Assembly (NCBI GenBank): GCA_965221185.1
Contig: OZ244866.1
Location: 1,612,001 to 1,676,000, forward strand
DNA length: 64,000 nucleotides
Reading direction: 5' to 3'
Source of the DNA: Aldehydirespirator sp965221185
Lineage (GTDB): Bacteria > Actinomycetota > Acidimicrobiia > Acidimicrobiales > Aldehydirespiratoraceae
Part shown: piece after piece, positions 15,543 through 24,712 of the stretch
How the letters are laid out: each line of letters begins with the position of its first letter
Position numbering within the stretch: the stretch's first letter is position 1
Program-made: the position numbers and the translations under genes
The notes under the pieces: model-generated
Database searches by the model: none
What the model was told of the DNA's origin: nothing
The model's input: only the letters and a program-made list of their open reading frames with translations

Positions 15543-16577
15543 GTGACGAGGTACTTGGTTGGGCGCATAGGTCAGTCGCTACTGCTCGTGCTCGGCGTGA
15601 TGGTCATCGTCTTTGCGATGCTGCGGGTGTCAGGGGACCCGACCAACCTGCTCGTTCCCAGGGAGGCAACCCAGGAGCAAAGAGAAGCGGCACGAGAGGC
15701 CCACGGCTTGGACAAGACTGTTGCCGAACAGTTTGTCGGCTTCGTGGGCCATTCGGCCCGCCTCGACTTCGGTAATTCTCTTCGGTACAAGATTCCGGTT
15801 CGAGAAGTGATCTTGGACCGTTTGCCAGCGACGATCGAGCTTGGCATCGCGGCGATGGCCTTCGCGGTTGCAGTCGGAGTACCGCTCGGGATTTTGGCGG
15901 GCGTCAAGGCGGGCGGCCGCTGGGATGGCGCGGCGCGCGGGTTCGGCCTGCTCGGCCAGACGATCCCGAATTTCTGGCTGTCCTTGGTCTTCATCGTGGT
16001 GTTCGCGGTCGAGTTAGGATGGTTCCCGTCGTTCGGGCGCAGCACGACTTCGATGTGGTTCCTCACCATTCCTGACGATTCGATAGTCTTGCCGGCGGTT
16101 GCTCTCGGCTTGTTTCCAATGGCTCAGCTTCTGCGTTTCACGCGATCGTCGGTGCTGGAGATCGTCAATGAGGAGTACGTGCGCATCGCTCGCAGTAAGG
16201 GCCTCAGAGCGCCAGTCATCTACGGTCGTTACATATTGCGCAACGCGCTCATTCCACTCATCAGCGTAATGAGCCTGCAGATCGGGGCGCTGCTGGGTGG
16301 ATCGTTGTACATCGAAGCTGTCTTTGCCTGGCCGGGCGCGGGAGGGTTGTTGGCCGAAGCGGTGAGCAATCGTGACTTCCAACTCGTTCAGGGAATAGCG
16401 TTCTTCGGCGCGCTCATCGTTATTCTCTTCTCGCTTCTTGCTGACGTGCTGTACACAGTCGCCGACCCGCGGATCAGAGTGGGGACGTTGCGCCAGACGC
16501 GGACCCCTCGGCCTAGATCATCTGCGGACGGTGCGTCGGCGACGATACCGAAGCCACACGGAGAGGGGATCACATGA
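15543..16577 (+). CDS. ABC transporter permease, DppB/OppB type
   Basis: A 344-residue inner-membrane permease with a GTG start. The N-terminal MTRYLVGRIGQSLLLVLGVMV helix and the extracytoplasmic segment with the DPTNLLVPREAT run are typical of DppB-type subunits. The EAA coupling motif is EEYVRIARSKGLRAPVIYGRYILRNAL (residues about 211-237). Six membrane helices are visible. It pairs with the next permease to form the channel for the substrate delivered by the upstream binding protein. It ends in a 4-nt ATGA overlap with the next gene, consistent with a coupled operon. Confidence 0.95.
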   Translation: MTRYLVGRIGQSLLLVLGVMVIVFAMLRVSGDPTNLLVPREATQEQREAAREAHGLDKTVAEQFVGFVGHSARLDFGNSLRYKIPVREVILDRLPATIELGIAAMAFAVAVGVPLGILAGVKAGGRWDGAARGFGLLGQTIPNFWLSLVFIVVFAVELGWFPSFGRSTTSMWFLTIPDDSIVLPAVALGLFPMAQLLRFTRSSVLEIVNEEYVRIARSKGLRAPVIYGRYILRNALIPLISVMSLQIGALLGGSLYIEAVFAWPGAGGLLAEAVSNRDFQLVQGIAFFGALIVILFSLLADVLYTVADPRIRVGTLRQTRTPRPRSSADGASATIPKPHGEGIT

Positions 16578-17533
16578 CTGATCATGCTGCTCCCAGTGGC
16601 GCCGATTTCCATGCTGGCGAGACTGAAACCGGCCATGAAATCGACATCGAAAGGGATTTGCGGTTCCGGGCTCGGATTCGTGAGGCCCTGCGGCTGCTTG
16701 GCCGGTCCAAGGGCGGCATGTTCGGTGCCTTCGTATTCGTCACGTTGCTCATCCTCGCGACGTTCGCTCCATGGATCGCTCCTCACGATCCTCTCCAGCA
16801 GACACTGAGTGATGCCAATACTCCGCCGCTTTGGTCCGATGGGGGCTCCAACGACTACCTGATCGGCACCGACACCTTGGGACGCGACATTCTCAGCCGC
16901 ATCATCTTCGGAACCCGAGTCTCGCTTGGTGTGGCTCTCGGTGGCGTCGGAATCGCCATCTTTCTGGGAATGGCAATCGGTCTGATCGCCGGCTACCGAG
17001 GCGGCACGATCGACGCCGTCATCGTCGGTTTCATCAACCTGATCCTGTCGCTGCCCTACCTATTGTTCGTGGTGTTCTTTGCCGCGGTCGTCGGGCGAAG
17101 CCTAATCAACGTGATTCTCATCTTCGGCTTCACGTCGATTCCCGTGTTTGCCCGTGTGACGCGGGGCGAGGTCTTGAAGCTACGGGAGAGCATGTTCATC
17201 GAGGCAGCAAGAAACGTCGGAGTACCGGAGGGCCAGATCCTGCGGCTGCACCTGTTGCCCAACCTCATCGGCCCACTGGCCACGCTGGCCACGTTCGAGA
17301 TGTCGGCCATGATCCTCTACGAGGCCGGCCTCGGATTCCTCGGTCTTTCGGTGCCGCCTAGCACTCCGAGTTGGGGCAACATGATCAACGCCGGTCGAGG
17401 CGTGCTCACGATTCGTCCGTGGATCTCGCTCACACCGGGGGTCGCCATCGTCTTTGCCGGGCTCGGGCTCAACTTGCTCGGCGATTGGTTGCGCGACGTG
17501 CTCGACCCTCGATCTCAGCGAGTGAAGCAATGA
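16574..17533 (+). CDS. ABC transporter permease, DppC/OppC type
   Basis: A 319-residue permease starting ATGA over the previous stop. The N-terminal cytoplasmic part of about 45 residues is followed by helix GGMFGAFVFVTLLILATFAP. The signature HPHDPLQQ-like APHDPLQQTLSD and the GTDTLGRDILSRIIFGTRVSL segment are diagnostic of DppC. The EAA motif is ESMFIEAARNVGVPEGQILRLHLLPN. It forms a heterodimer with the DppB-type protein. It overlaps the next ATPase gene by 4 nt (ATGA). Confidence 0.95.
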   Translation: MTDHAAPSGADFHAGETETGHEIDIERDLRFRARIREALRLLGRSKGGMFGAFVFVTLLILATFAPWIAPHDPLQQTLSDANTPPLWSDGGSNDYLIGTDTLGRDILSRIIFGTRVSLGVALGGVGIAIFLGMAIGLIAGYRGGTIDAVIVGFINLILSLPYLLFVVFFAAVVGRSLINVILIFGFTSIPVFARVTRGEVLKLRESMFIEAARNVGVPEGQILRLHLLPNLIGPLATLATFEMSAMILYEAGLGFLGLSVPPSTPSWGNMINAGRGVLTIRPWISLTPGVAIVFAGLGLNLLGDWLRDVLDPRSQRVKQ

Positions 17534-18537
17534 CCGCGTCAGCACTGATCGACGTGAAGAACCTTGAGGTCCGGTTCGACATCCCGGAAGGCACTGTGCA
17601 TGCGGTGAACGGCGTGACTTTCTCCGTCGCCGGGGGTGAGACTCTGGCCATCGTGGGCGAGAGCGGAAGCGGGAAATCCGTGACGATGCTCGCCCTGCTG
17701 CGGCTACTCGCCGAGCCGCCGGCACGAATATCCAACGGCACAGCGACGCTCGAGACAAGCGACGGAACGGTCGACCTCCTTCAAGAGTCTCAGCGCCGGC
17801 TGCGACGGGTTCGAGGGGCCGAGATCGGGTTCGTTGCCCAGGATCCCATGAGTTCCCTCAATCCAACGATGCGAATCTCCACCCAGCTCATCGACGTGAT
17901 CCGCACCCATCTCGGTCTGTCGAGGCGACAGGCTCGCAACCGCGCCATCCATCTGCTGGAGAGAGTCGGGATACCCGACGCCCCGGGCCGCATCAACGCC
18001 TATCCTCACGAGTTCTCGGGAGGCATGCGACAGCGCGTCATGATCGCTATCGCAGTGGCATGCAACCCCCAGCTAGTGATCGCCGATGAGCCAACCACGG
18101 CACTCGACGTGACGATCCAGGCCCAGATCGTGGAGCTTATGCACGACCTACGTGACGAGCTCGGGCTGGCCTTGATCTGGATCACCCACGACCTCGGCGT
18201 GGTTGCCGGTTTGGCCGACCGGGTAGCAGTCATGTATGCCGGGAAGCTCGTAGAGATCTCCAATGTGGGCAGCCTGTACACGCGGCCACTACACCCGTAC
18301 ACCATCGGGCTCCTAGACGCTCTGCCCAAGATGGGCGACCGAGCCGACCGGTTGACCAGCATCCCCGGTCTGCCGCCCGATCTCGCCGAAGAGCCGACTC
18401 GTTGCCCGTTCGCGGACCGCTGCCCCCATGTGTTCGACCGCTGCAGAAGCGAGGTGCCGACACTGATCGAGCCGGTCCATGGCCGACACGTCGCGTGCTT
18501 CTACGACATCGAGGCGGGGACGCCACGACATGGCTAG
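17530..18537 (+). CDS. ABC transporter ATP-binding protein, DppD/OppD type
   Basis: A 335-residue ATPase starting at ATG 17530, overlapping the previous stop. Walker A is GESGSGKSV. The signature motif is EFSGGMRQRVMIAIA, Walker B is LVIADEPTTALDV, and the switch His is in WITHDLGV. The C-terminal oligopeptide-transporter tail with its Cys cluster (CPFADRCPHVFDRC) is present; in the family it can carry an iron-sulfur cluster. It powers transport with the DppF-type partner that follows and overlaps it. Confidence 0.95.
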   Translation: MTASALIDVKNLEVRFDIPEGTVHAVNGVTFSVAGGETLAIVGESGSGKSVTMLALLRLLAEPPARISNGTATLETSDGTVDLLQESQRRLRRVRGAEIGFVAQDPMSSLNPTMRISTQLIDVIRTHLGLSRRQARNRAIHLLERVGIPDAPGRINAYPHEFSGGMRQRVMIAIAVACNPQLVIADEPTTALDVTIQAQIVELMHDLRDELGLALIWITHDLGVVAGLADRVAVMYAGKLVEISNVGSLYTRPLHPYTIGLLDALPKMGDRADRLTSIPGLPPDLAEEPTRCPFADRCPHVFDRCRSEVPTLIEPVHGRHVACFYDIEAGTPRHG

Positions 18538-19693
18538 GCGCGGCTCGGCTGAGGTGGACCGGCCCGTCGCCAAGACGGCGGCGCCAGCCACGGCCAGGGA
18601 CTCTGCTGAGCCCGTGCTCAGGGTCGTGAACATGCGAAAGTACTTCCCGGGAAAGTCGAGCGACAAGCCGCTAAAGGCGGTCGATGGCGTGAGCTTCGAG
18701 CTCTTCGCCGGCGAGACGCTCGGGCTGGTCGGCGAGAGCGGGTGCGGCAAGTCCACCACCGGACGGGCCGTGCTCCAGCTCCACCGCCCTTCTTCCGGGC
18801 GGGTCTGGCTGGACGACATCGAGCTAACGAGCCTCGGCGAAAAGGAGCTGCGCAAGCTCCGACCGCGGATGCAGATGATCTTCCAGGACTCGTATGCGTC
18901 GCTCAATCCCCGGCATACTGTCGGCCGAATCATCGGCGAGCCGATGAGGGTCCACACGGAGATGACAACGCAACAGGTCAACGACCGGGTGGTTGAGCTT
19001 CTCGACTTGGTCGGCCTGCGTGCTGCCCACCGCACCCGCTACCCCCACGAGTTCTCCGGTGGTCAGCGCCAGCGCATCAACATCGCCCGGGCGCTCAGCC
19101 TCAGCCCCGACCTGATCGTATGCGACGAGCCCATCTCCGCGCTCGATGTGTCGATCCAGGCGCAGACGATCAACCTCTTCGCTGATCTTCAAGACGAGTT
19201 CGGAATCGCCTACCTATTCGTGGCCCACGACCTCTCGATGGTGGAGCACATCTCCGACCGAGTCGCGGTGATGTATCTCGGACACATCGTCGAACTCGCC
19301 CAGACCGAGACTCTGTTCGAGGCGACGCTTCACCCGTACACGCAGGCCTTGCTGTCGGCAGTTCCGATACCCGATCCCGTGGCCGAGGCCAGTCGGACCC
19401 GTGTTTCTCTCGTCGGGGAGGTTCCGAGTCCTGCGGCACCACCACCCGGTTGTGTGTTCTCGACCCGCTGCCCCTTGGCTGTCGACCGCTGTCGTGCTGA
19501 GGTGCCCGAGTTCCGTGAGATCACCCCCAACCACTGGGTTGCGTGTCATCTCGCTGATCGGGAAGGTTCGTCGATCGTCGGCGAGCCTCGCGGAAGATTG
19601 GCGGGTCACGACGGCGACCTCACCGCGTCGCCCACAGCCCAGGGCCATCACCTGACCCTTCCAGCGCAGTCCACTTTCCCGACGGACCCCTGA
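18530..19693 (+). CDS. ABC transporter ATP-binding protein, DppF/OppF type
   Basis: A 387-residue ATPase. The ATG at 18530 (MARRGSAEVDRPVAKTAAPA) overlaps the previous stop by 8 nt and is preferred; an in-frame ATG at 18479 lies deeper in the upstream gene. Walker A is GESGCGKSTTG, the signature EFSGGQRQRINIARAL, and Walker B LIVCDEPISALDV. The C-terminal Cys-rich OppF tail is GCVFSTRCPLAVDRC, followed by about 45 unconserved residues. It forms a heterodimer with the preceding ATPase. Its TGA overlaps the ATG of the next gene by one base (TGATG). Confidence 0.94.
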   Translation: MARRGSAEVDRPVAKTAAPATARDSAEPVLRVVNMRKYFPGKSSDKPLKAVDGVSFELFAGETLGLVGESGCGKSTTGRAVLQLHRPSSGRVWLDDIELTSLGEKELRKLRPRMQMIFQDSYASLNPRHTVGRIIGEPMRVHTEMTTQQVNDRVVELLDLVGLRAAHRTRYPHEFSGGQRQRINIARALSLSPDLIVCDEPISALDVSIQAQTINLFADLQDEFGIAYLFVAHDLSMVEHISDRVAVMYLGHIVELAQTETLFEATLHPYTQALLSAVPIPDPVAEASRTRVSLVGEVPSPAAPPPGCVFSTRCPLAVDRCRAEVPEFREITPNHWVACHLADREGSSIVGEPRGRLAGHDGDLTASPTAQGHHLTLPAQSTFPTDP

Positions 19694-20556
19694 TGAGGTT
19701 CGTGTCGTACAACATCCAGTACTCAAAGGGCAAGGACGGTTGCTACGACCTCGAGAGGATCGCCGACGCGGTACGTAGCGCCGACGTGATCGCACTACAG
19801 GAAGTCGTACGCAATGTCGAGGCGCCTCCTGACAAGGATCAACCAGCCCGGATAGGCGAGCTGCTCGCTCAGCATCACTGGGTATACGGACCCAACGTCG
19901 ATCTTGACGCGAGCACGAGAACCCCCGACGGGTCAATCGAGAATCGTCGACTTCAGTTCGGCAATATGGTCCTTTCCCGCTGGCCGATCCTCTCGTGTCG
20001 GAACCTGCTCTTGCCGAGAGTACGGGTCATCGATGCCCACGGCGGACAGCGTGGCGCGCTCGAAGCAATCATAGATGCTCCGTCTGGGCCTCTTCGGTGC
20101 TACTCAGTCCATCTCGATTCTGTCAACTCCCGGCTACGGAGAACAGAGATCGAGTATCTGCTGCCGCTCATGTTTGGGGTCCCCTTCAATGGGGCGTCGG
20201 TCACCGGAATCGAATGGATGGGCATCGGCGAGAGCCCTGCGCCAACCGAGTTCGTGGTGATGGGCGACTTCAACCTGACTCCAACGTCACCCGAGTATCC
20301 ACTCATCGTCGGCGAGGCTGACTACTACTACGGCCATACTCTCGCCGGTGACCGGCTCGTGGACACGTGGACTGCGGCCGGCAACTCCCTCGACGAGGGA
20401 ATCACCTGGTACGACGAGAGTCGAGGATTCGAGGTCGGTTTGAGGCTCGACTACGGATTCGTGACGCCGGGCCTAGCACCAAGGGTCGAGTCAGCGTGGA
20501 TCGACGTCGACGCGGTCGGGTCGGACCACCAGCCAACGTGGTTCAAGCTCAACTAG
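19693..20556 (+). CDS. Endonuclease/exonuclease/phosphatase-fold hydrolase
   Basis: A 287-residue metal-dependent hydrolase of the EEP superfamily, translationally coupled (TGATG) to the ABC ATPase before it. The opening MRFVSYNIQYSKGKDGCYDL contains the family Asn (N7), and ADVIALQEV supplies the metal-binding Glu. VMGDFNLTPTSPEY is the catalytic GDFN motif and the C-terminus has SDHQPTWF with the catalytic Asp-His pair. No signal peptide is seen. The superfamily includes DNases, inositol phosphatases, sphingomyelinases and other phosphodiesterases. Its place as the last gene of the transporter operon suggests that it acts on the imported compound, or on a phosphoester derived from it. Confidence 0.85.
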   Translation: MRFVSYNIQYSKGKDGCYDLERIADAVRSADVIALQEVVRNVEAPPDKDQPARIGELLAQHHWVYGPNVDLDASTRTPDGSIENRRLQFGNMVLSRWPILSCRNLLLPRVRVIDAHGGQRGALEAIIDAPSGPLRCYSVHLDSVNSRLRRTEIEYLLPLMFGVPFNGASVTGIEWMGIGESPAPTEFVVMGDFNLTPTSPEYPLIVGEADYYYGHTLAGDRLVDTWTAAGNSLDEGITWYDESRGFEVGLRLDYGFVTPGLAPRVESAWIDVDAVGSDHQPTWFKLN

Positions 20557-20654
20557 GTCTGTCCCGCCCGCTGGCCGCTCAATCAGTCCCGAGGCCGAGA
20601 ACTAGGAGCCGCCGCCAGCGCAGGCGCGCCCTGCAACATGGGAATGGAGGTGGC

Positions 20655-20999
<345 letters not shown>

Positions 21000-21075
21000 G
21001 CCACCGCTGCAAGGCTAGTTAGCCTGAAGCGACGCCGACACCCGAAGGCGCGGATGCTCCTGGCGGAGGGAATCG

Positions 21076-22116
21076 ATGACAACGCTCGACACCTACGGCG
21101 GATGGCCCGGCGTGCTGGGAACGCTCGCCGCCGGCCGGGACATCGGACCCGGCGAGGCCCGGGCCGCGCTCGGGTCGATCCTCGCCGGAGAGGCGACTGA
21201 TGCCCAGGTGGCCGCGTTCATCGTGGCCCTGCGGCTCAAGGGACCTTCGGTGGGGGAGCTCCTCGGCTTGGTCGGCGCCATGCGCGACGCGGCCACGCCC
21301 CTGGACCTTCCCGTGGGCGCCATCGACATCGTGGGCACGGGCGGGACCGCGGGCCGCAAGGCTCACGCGCTGAACGTCTCGACCATGGCCTGCTTCGTGG
21401 CTGCCGGCGCGGGAGCGACAGTGTGCAAGCACGGCAGCGTCAAGGCATCGTCCACCTCGGGCAGCTTCGACCTGCTGGAAGCGGTCGGCGTGCCCATCGG
21501 CGCGTCGCCGCAGCAGGTGGCGAACATGGTGCGCTCGACGGGGCTCGGGTTCGCCTTCGCCAAGACGTTCCATCCAGCCATGCGCCACGTGGCCGGCGTG
21601 CGGTCCCAGGTCGGCATATCCACGGTCTTCAATCTGCTCGGGCCCCTGTCCCATCCGGGCCACGCGCAACGCCAGGTCCTCGGCGTGCTCGAGCAGTCGC
21701 TGGCCCCGACCATGGCCGCGGTGCTGCAGGCCACGGGGTCCGTGCGATCGTTGGTGGTGCACGGCGACGGCGGCTTCGACGAGCTCACCACCACCGGGCC
21801 AAGCCTGGTGGTCGACCTCAACGAGGGCAAGATGACCGAGTACCGGGTGGATGCCGCCACCGTCGGACTGGCCGCGGCGAGGCCCGATGAGCTGCGGGGC
21901 GGCGACACGGCGGCCAACGCCCGGATCCTCGCGGGGGTGCTGGCGGGCGAGCCCGGGCCAAAGCGTGACATCGTGGTCCTCAACGCAGCCGCGGGTCTGG
22001 TGGTGGCCGGGGTCGCCGACGACCTCGCCCAAGGCGTGGAGGCGGCTGCGGCCGCTATCGACGACGGGCGGGCCGCCAAGAAGCTCGACGAGGTGACCGC
22101 GGCACCGGCCGGCTGA
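21076..22116 (+). CDS. trpD: Anthranilate phosphoribosyltransferase
   Basis: A 346-residue enzyme that joins anthranilate to phosphoribosyl pyrophosphate in tryptophan synthesis. The PRPP-binding motif GTGGT is present as DIVGTGGTAGRKAHALNVST. The KHG motif is CKHGSVKASSTSGSFDLLEAVG. The anthranilate and metal regions read FAKTFHPAMRHVAGVR, NLLGPLSHPG and VHGDGGFDELT. The start is the ATG at 21076, with GGCGGAGGGAA just upstream. It stands alone, divergent from rnpB, and is not in a trp operon here. Its closest neighbour in the same strand is queG, 63-69 nt downstream. Confidence 0.96.
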   Translation: MTTLDTYGGWPGVLGTLAAGRDIGPGEARAALGSILAGEATDAQVAAFIVALRLKGPSVGELLGLVGAMRDAATPLDLPVGAIDIVGTGGTAGRKAHALNVSTMACFVAAGAGATVCKHGSVKASSTSGSFDLLEAVGVPIGASPQQVANMVRSTGLGFAFAKTFHPAMRHVAGVRSQVGISTVFNLLGPLSHPGHAQRQVLGVLEQSLAPTMAAVLQATGSVRSLVVHGDGGFDELTTTGPSLVVDLNEGKMTEYRVDAATVGLAAARPDELRGGDTAANARILAGVLAGEPGPKRDIVVLNAAAGLVVAGVADDLAQGVEAAAAAIDDGRAAKKLDEVTAAPAG

Positions 22117-22179
22117 TCCGATGGCGAGCCGCTCCCACACGCGAAGGCTCGCCACCACCGGCCAGAGGCGTGCCACCAT

Positions 22180-23364
22180 TTGACCGTGACCATCGCCGCA
22201 GAAACGCTGGCCGCGATCGGCCGCGCCGCCGGGCTGTGCGCGGTGGGGGTCTGCCAGGCCGAGCCGTTCGCAAAGGTCGCGACGGTGCTGCATGAGCGCA
22301 AGCAGGCCGGGCTTCACGGCGGAATGCAGTTCACCTACCGCAATCCGGACCGCTCCACCGACCCGACGCGCCTGGTGCCGGGCGCGGCCGCGCTGATCGT
22401 CGGCGCGCTCGAGTTCGAGGCCGACACGCGCGACCCGCCGAGCGACGGAGGCCCCCACGCCCGGGTGGCGGCCTACGCGCGCGCCGACTATTACGCGGCG
22501 CTGAGGGCCGCTCTGGAGGCCATGGCCCAGCCCCTGCGGGCCGCGGGACACTCCGCCGTGGTGTCAGCCGACGGGAACGGGCTCGTCGACCGGGCGGCCG
22601 CGCATCGAGCGGCCATCGGCTGGTGGGGCAAGAACTCGAACATCCTGGTGCCCGGAGTGGGCAGTCTGGTGGTGCTGGGAGCCGTCGTCACAGACGCCCC
22701 GATAGCGGTGAAAGACCCGAGCGCGGGCGTCGCGGACGGCTGCGGATCATGCCGTCAGTGCCTCGACGGCTGCCCGACGGGGGCCATCATCGCTCCGGGA
22801 ACGGTGGACGCCCGCCGGTGCCTGGCATGGCTCGTCCAGACCGACGGCGTGTTCGACCCCGGCTACCGGGTGGCCCTCGGCGACCGGATCTACGGGTGCG
22901 ACGACTGCTCGGAGGTATGCCCGCCCAACCGCGCCCGGGTCCGGCTGACGCGCCGGGCCCGGTCTGTTCACGACTCGGGGGCCGAGCCATCTCAGAAGTC
23001 GCCCCCCGAGCCGGGCCGCGGGGCGTGGGTCTCAGTCCTCGACATGCTCGACGCCACCGACGACGCCTTGATGGCCGACTTCGGACGCTGGTACATACCG
23101 AGGCGCGAGCCCCGCTATCTGCGCCGCAACGCCCTAGTGGTGCTGGCCAACGTGGGCGATCCCTCCGACCCCCGGCTGCGAGCCGCGGTCGACCGCGCCC
23201 TCGGCGACGCCGATCCGCTCATACGGGCCCACGCCGTGTGGTGCGCCCGACGCATAGGGCTCGGACTGGAGGCCCTGCGCGGGCATGACGATCCGCTGGT
23301 CAGGGCTGAGCTGGAGCGGCCGGTGCCGCCTAGAGGCCGAGCGGACAGGCGGCACCAATGCTAG
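22180..23364 (+). CDS. queG: Epoxyqueuosine reductase
   Basis: A 394-residue cobalamin and iron-sulfur enzyme performing the last step of queuosine synthesis in tRNA. GWWGKNSNILVPGVGSLVVLG is the N-terminal family block. The two 4Fe-4S clusters are bound by CGSCRQCLDGCP and by CDDCSEVCP. The C-terminal part has HEAT-like repeats. The start is either TTG 22180 or, more likely, GTG 22186 two codons later; neither has a strong ribosome site. The last residues (RGRADRRHQC) and the stop are encoded inside an inverted copy of the interspersed repeat, so the natural C-terminus has probably been replaced. Other queuosine genes are not nearby. Confidence 0.93.
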   Translation: MTVTIAAETLAAIGRAAGLCAVGVCQAEPFAKVATVLHERKQAGLHGGMQFTYRNPDRSTDPTRLVPGAAALIVGALEFEADTRDPPSDGGPHARVAAYARADYYAALRAALEAMAQPLRAAGHSAVVSADGNGLVDRAAAHRAAIGWWGKNSNILVPGVGSLVVLGAVVTDAPIAVKDPSAGVADGCGSCRQCLDGCPTGAIIAPGTVDARRCLAWLVQTDGVFDPGYRVALGDRIYGCDDCSEVCPPNRARVRLTRRARSVHDSGAEPSQKSPPEPGRGAWVSVLDMLDATDDALMADFGRWYIPRREPRYLRRNALVVLANVGDPSDPRLRAAVDRALGDADPLIRAHAVWCARRIGLGLEALRGHDDPLVRAELERPVPPRGRADRRHQC

Positions 23365-23458
23365 GAATCCGCGAGGCGCCGAGCGAGGCCGTGGCCCGAG
23401 CGGCCCGTGAGCGCAGCGAACAAGAGCGGCAAACACAACGCCGAACCGCGAGACGGCA
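23332..23458 (-). repeat. Interspersed repeat copy B (inverted)
   Basis: A copy of the element on the minus strand. It begins near the end of queG with AGAGGCCGAGCGG and contains AGCGAGGCCGTGGCCCGAGC and GAACAAGAGCGG. It ends near CCGAACCGCGAGACGGC. Read on the minus strand, its core is GCCGCTCTTGTTCGCT (23433-23418). The left part overlaps the end of queG and supplies its stop codon. It also makes up most of the gap before the glycosyltransferase gene. Confidence 0.85.
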
Positions 23459-23491
23459 CGCCCTACTGGCGCTCGCTCGACGGGCTGCGGG

Positions 23492-24643
23492 ATGACCCGC
23501 CACCTGCTGGTGACCAACGACTTCCCGCCGAAGGTGGGGGGCATCCAGAACTACCTGTGGGAGCTGTGGAGGCGCCTGCCCCCCGACGACGTTGTGGTCC
23601 ACACCACGCCCCACGAGGGTTCGGCCACCTTCGACTCACAGCAGCCCTTCACCGTGATCCGCTCCCGGGAGCCGTGGCTGTTGCCCGGGCCCCACCTGGC
23701 CCGCAGGGTGAGCCGCTTGGCTGAGCGCCACGATGTGGACCTCGTTGTGATTGATCCAGCGCTTCCCGCGGGATTGATCGGCCAGCGCCTCGATCTGCCT
23801 TACGCGGTAGTAGTGCACGGAGCCGAAGTGGCCATACCCGGTCGGCTCCCCGGAGTGCGGCGGCTGCTTCGCGGCGTCCTCGACTCTGCCGCGGGCGTGA
23901 TCGCGGCGGGAGGCTACCCCGCCCTCGAATGCGAGCGGACGCTCGGCCGGCGTTTGCCTGCGTTCGTGATCCCGCCGGGAGTGGACATCGAGCGGTTCCG
24001 CCCGGCAAGCCACCACGAACGGATCCTGTTGCGTGATCGACTCGGGCTGCGGCCCGAGGCCCCGACTGTCGTGAGTGTGTCGCGGCTGGTGCCGCGCAAG
24101 GGAATGGACACCCTGGTGCGGGCGGCCGCACTGCTGGCCGCCCGCGGCCGCGACCTTCAGGTGGTCATCGCCGGCGACGGCCGGGACCGGCGCCGCCTGG
24201 CACGGCTGGCCGCCCGGACCGGAGCGCCCGTCAGGCTCCTGGGGCGACTCGGCGATGACGATGTCGCGGCTCTGCTCGGGTGCGCTGACGTGTTCGCCAT
24301 GCTGTGCCGCACCCGATGGCGGGGCTTGGAGCAGGAGGGGTTCGGGATCGTGTACCTGGAGGCCGCGGCCGCTGGCGTGCCCCAGATCGCAGGCCGCAGC
24401 GGCGGAGCCCACGAGGCCGTGGGGGACGGCGAAACCGGCCTGGTGCTCGACCCGGCCACCCCAGGCGCCGCGGCCGAGGCCATCGGCGCCCTGCTCGACG
24501 ACGGCGAGCGCCGCTCAGCGATGGGTGCGGCCGCGCGGCAGCGGGCTGCGACCTCCTTCTCCTACGATCTGCTGGCCGACCGGCTCCGCCGCGCCATCGA
24601 GGAGATGTCCGCGCCCCATCGCAATCCGAGGCGACATTGTTAA
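23492..24643 (+). CDS. GT4 glycosyltransferase, PimB-like
   Basis: A 383-residue GT-B fold enzyme of glycosyltransferase family 4. The N-terminal MTRHLLVTNDFPPKVGGIQNY matches actinobacterial PimB/MgtA mannosyltransferases. The C-terminal half has VVSVSRLVPRKGMDTLVRAA, the GDG loop in VIAGDGRDRRRL, and the E-x7-E motif in EQEGFGIVYLEAAAAGVP. It would transfer mannose or a similar sugar from a nucleotide sugar to a lipid such as phosphatidylinositol or a glycolipid. The start is the ATG right after the inverted repeat copy B. The preceding 100 nt are that repeat, so its promoter may lie within or past it. Confidence 0.88.
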   Translation: MTRHLLVTNDFPPKVGGIQNYLWELWRRLPPDDVVVHTTPHEGSATFDSQQPFTVIRSREPWLLPGPHLARRVSRLAERHDVDLVVIDPALPAGLIGQRLDLPYAVVVHGAEVAIPGRLPGVRRLLRGVLDSAAGVIAAGGYPALECERTLGRRLPAFVIPPGVDIERFRPASHHERILLRDRLGLRPEAPTVVSVSRLVPRKGMDTLVRAAALLAARGRDLQVVIAGDGRDRRRLARLAARTGAPVRLLGRLGDDDVAALLGCADVFAMLCRTRWRGLEQEGFGIVYLEAAAAGVPQIAGRSGGAHEAVGDGETGLVLDPATPGAAAEAIGALLDDGERRSAMGAAARQRAATSFSYDLLADRLRRAIEEMSAPHRNPRRHC

Positions 24644-24712
24644 GGTCATCGGCACGCGGCACGCGATGCGGCCGCGGCCATTGCGAAGGATTCCGAAGGG
24701 GCGGTACCCGCC

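Noticed and set aside
17371..17529. Longer start for the DppD-type ATPase
   Set aside because: It would overlap the upstream permease gene by about 160 nt and adds a Ser/Arg-rich segment; the ATG at 17530 overlaps the stop in the normal way.
21019..22551. A 510-codon open frame on the minus strand opposite trpD
   Set aside because: It is a shadow of trpD and queG, with Gly/Arg/His-rich residues and no recognisable domain.
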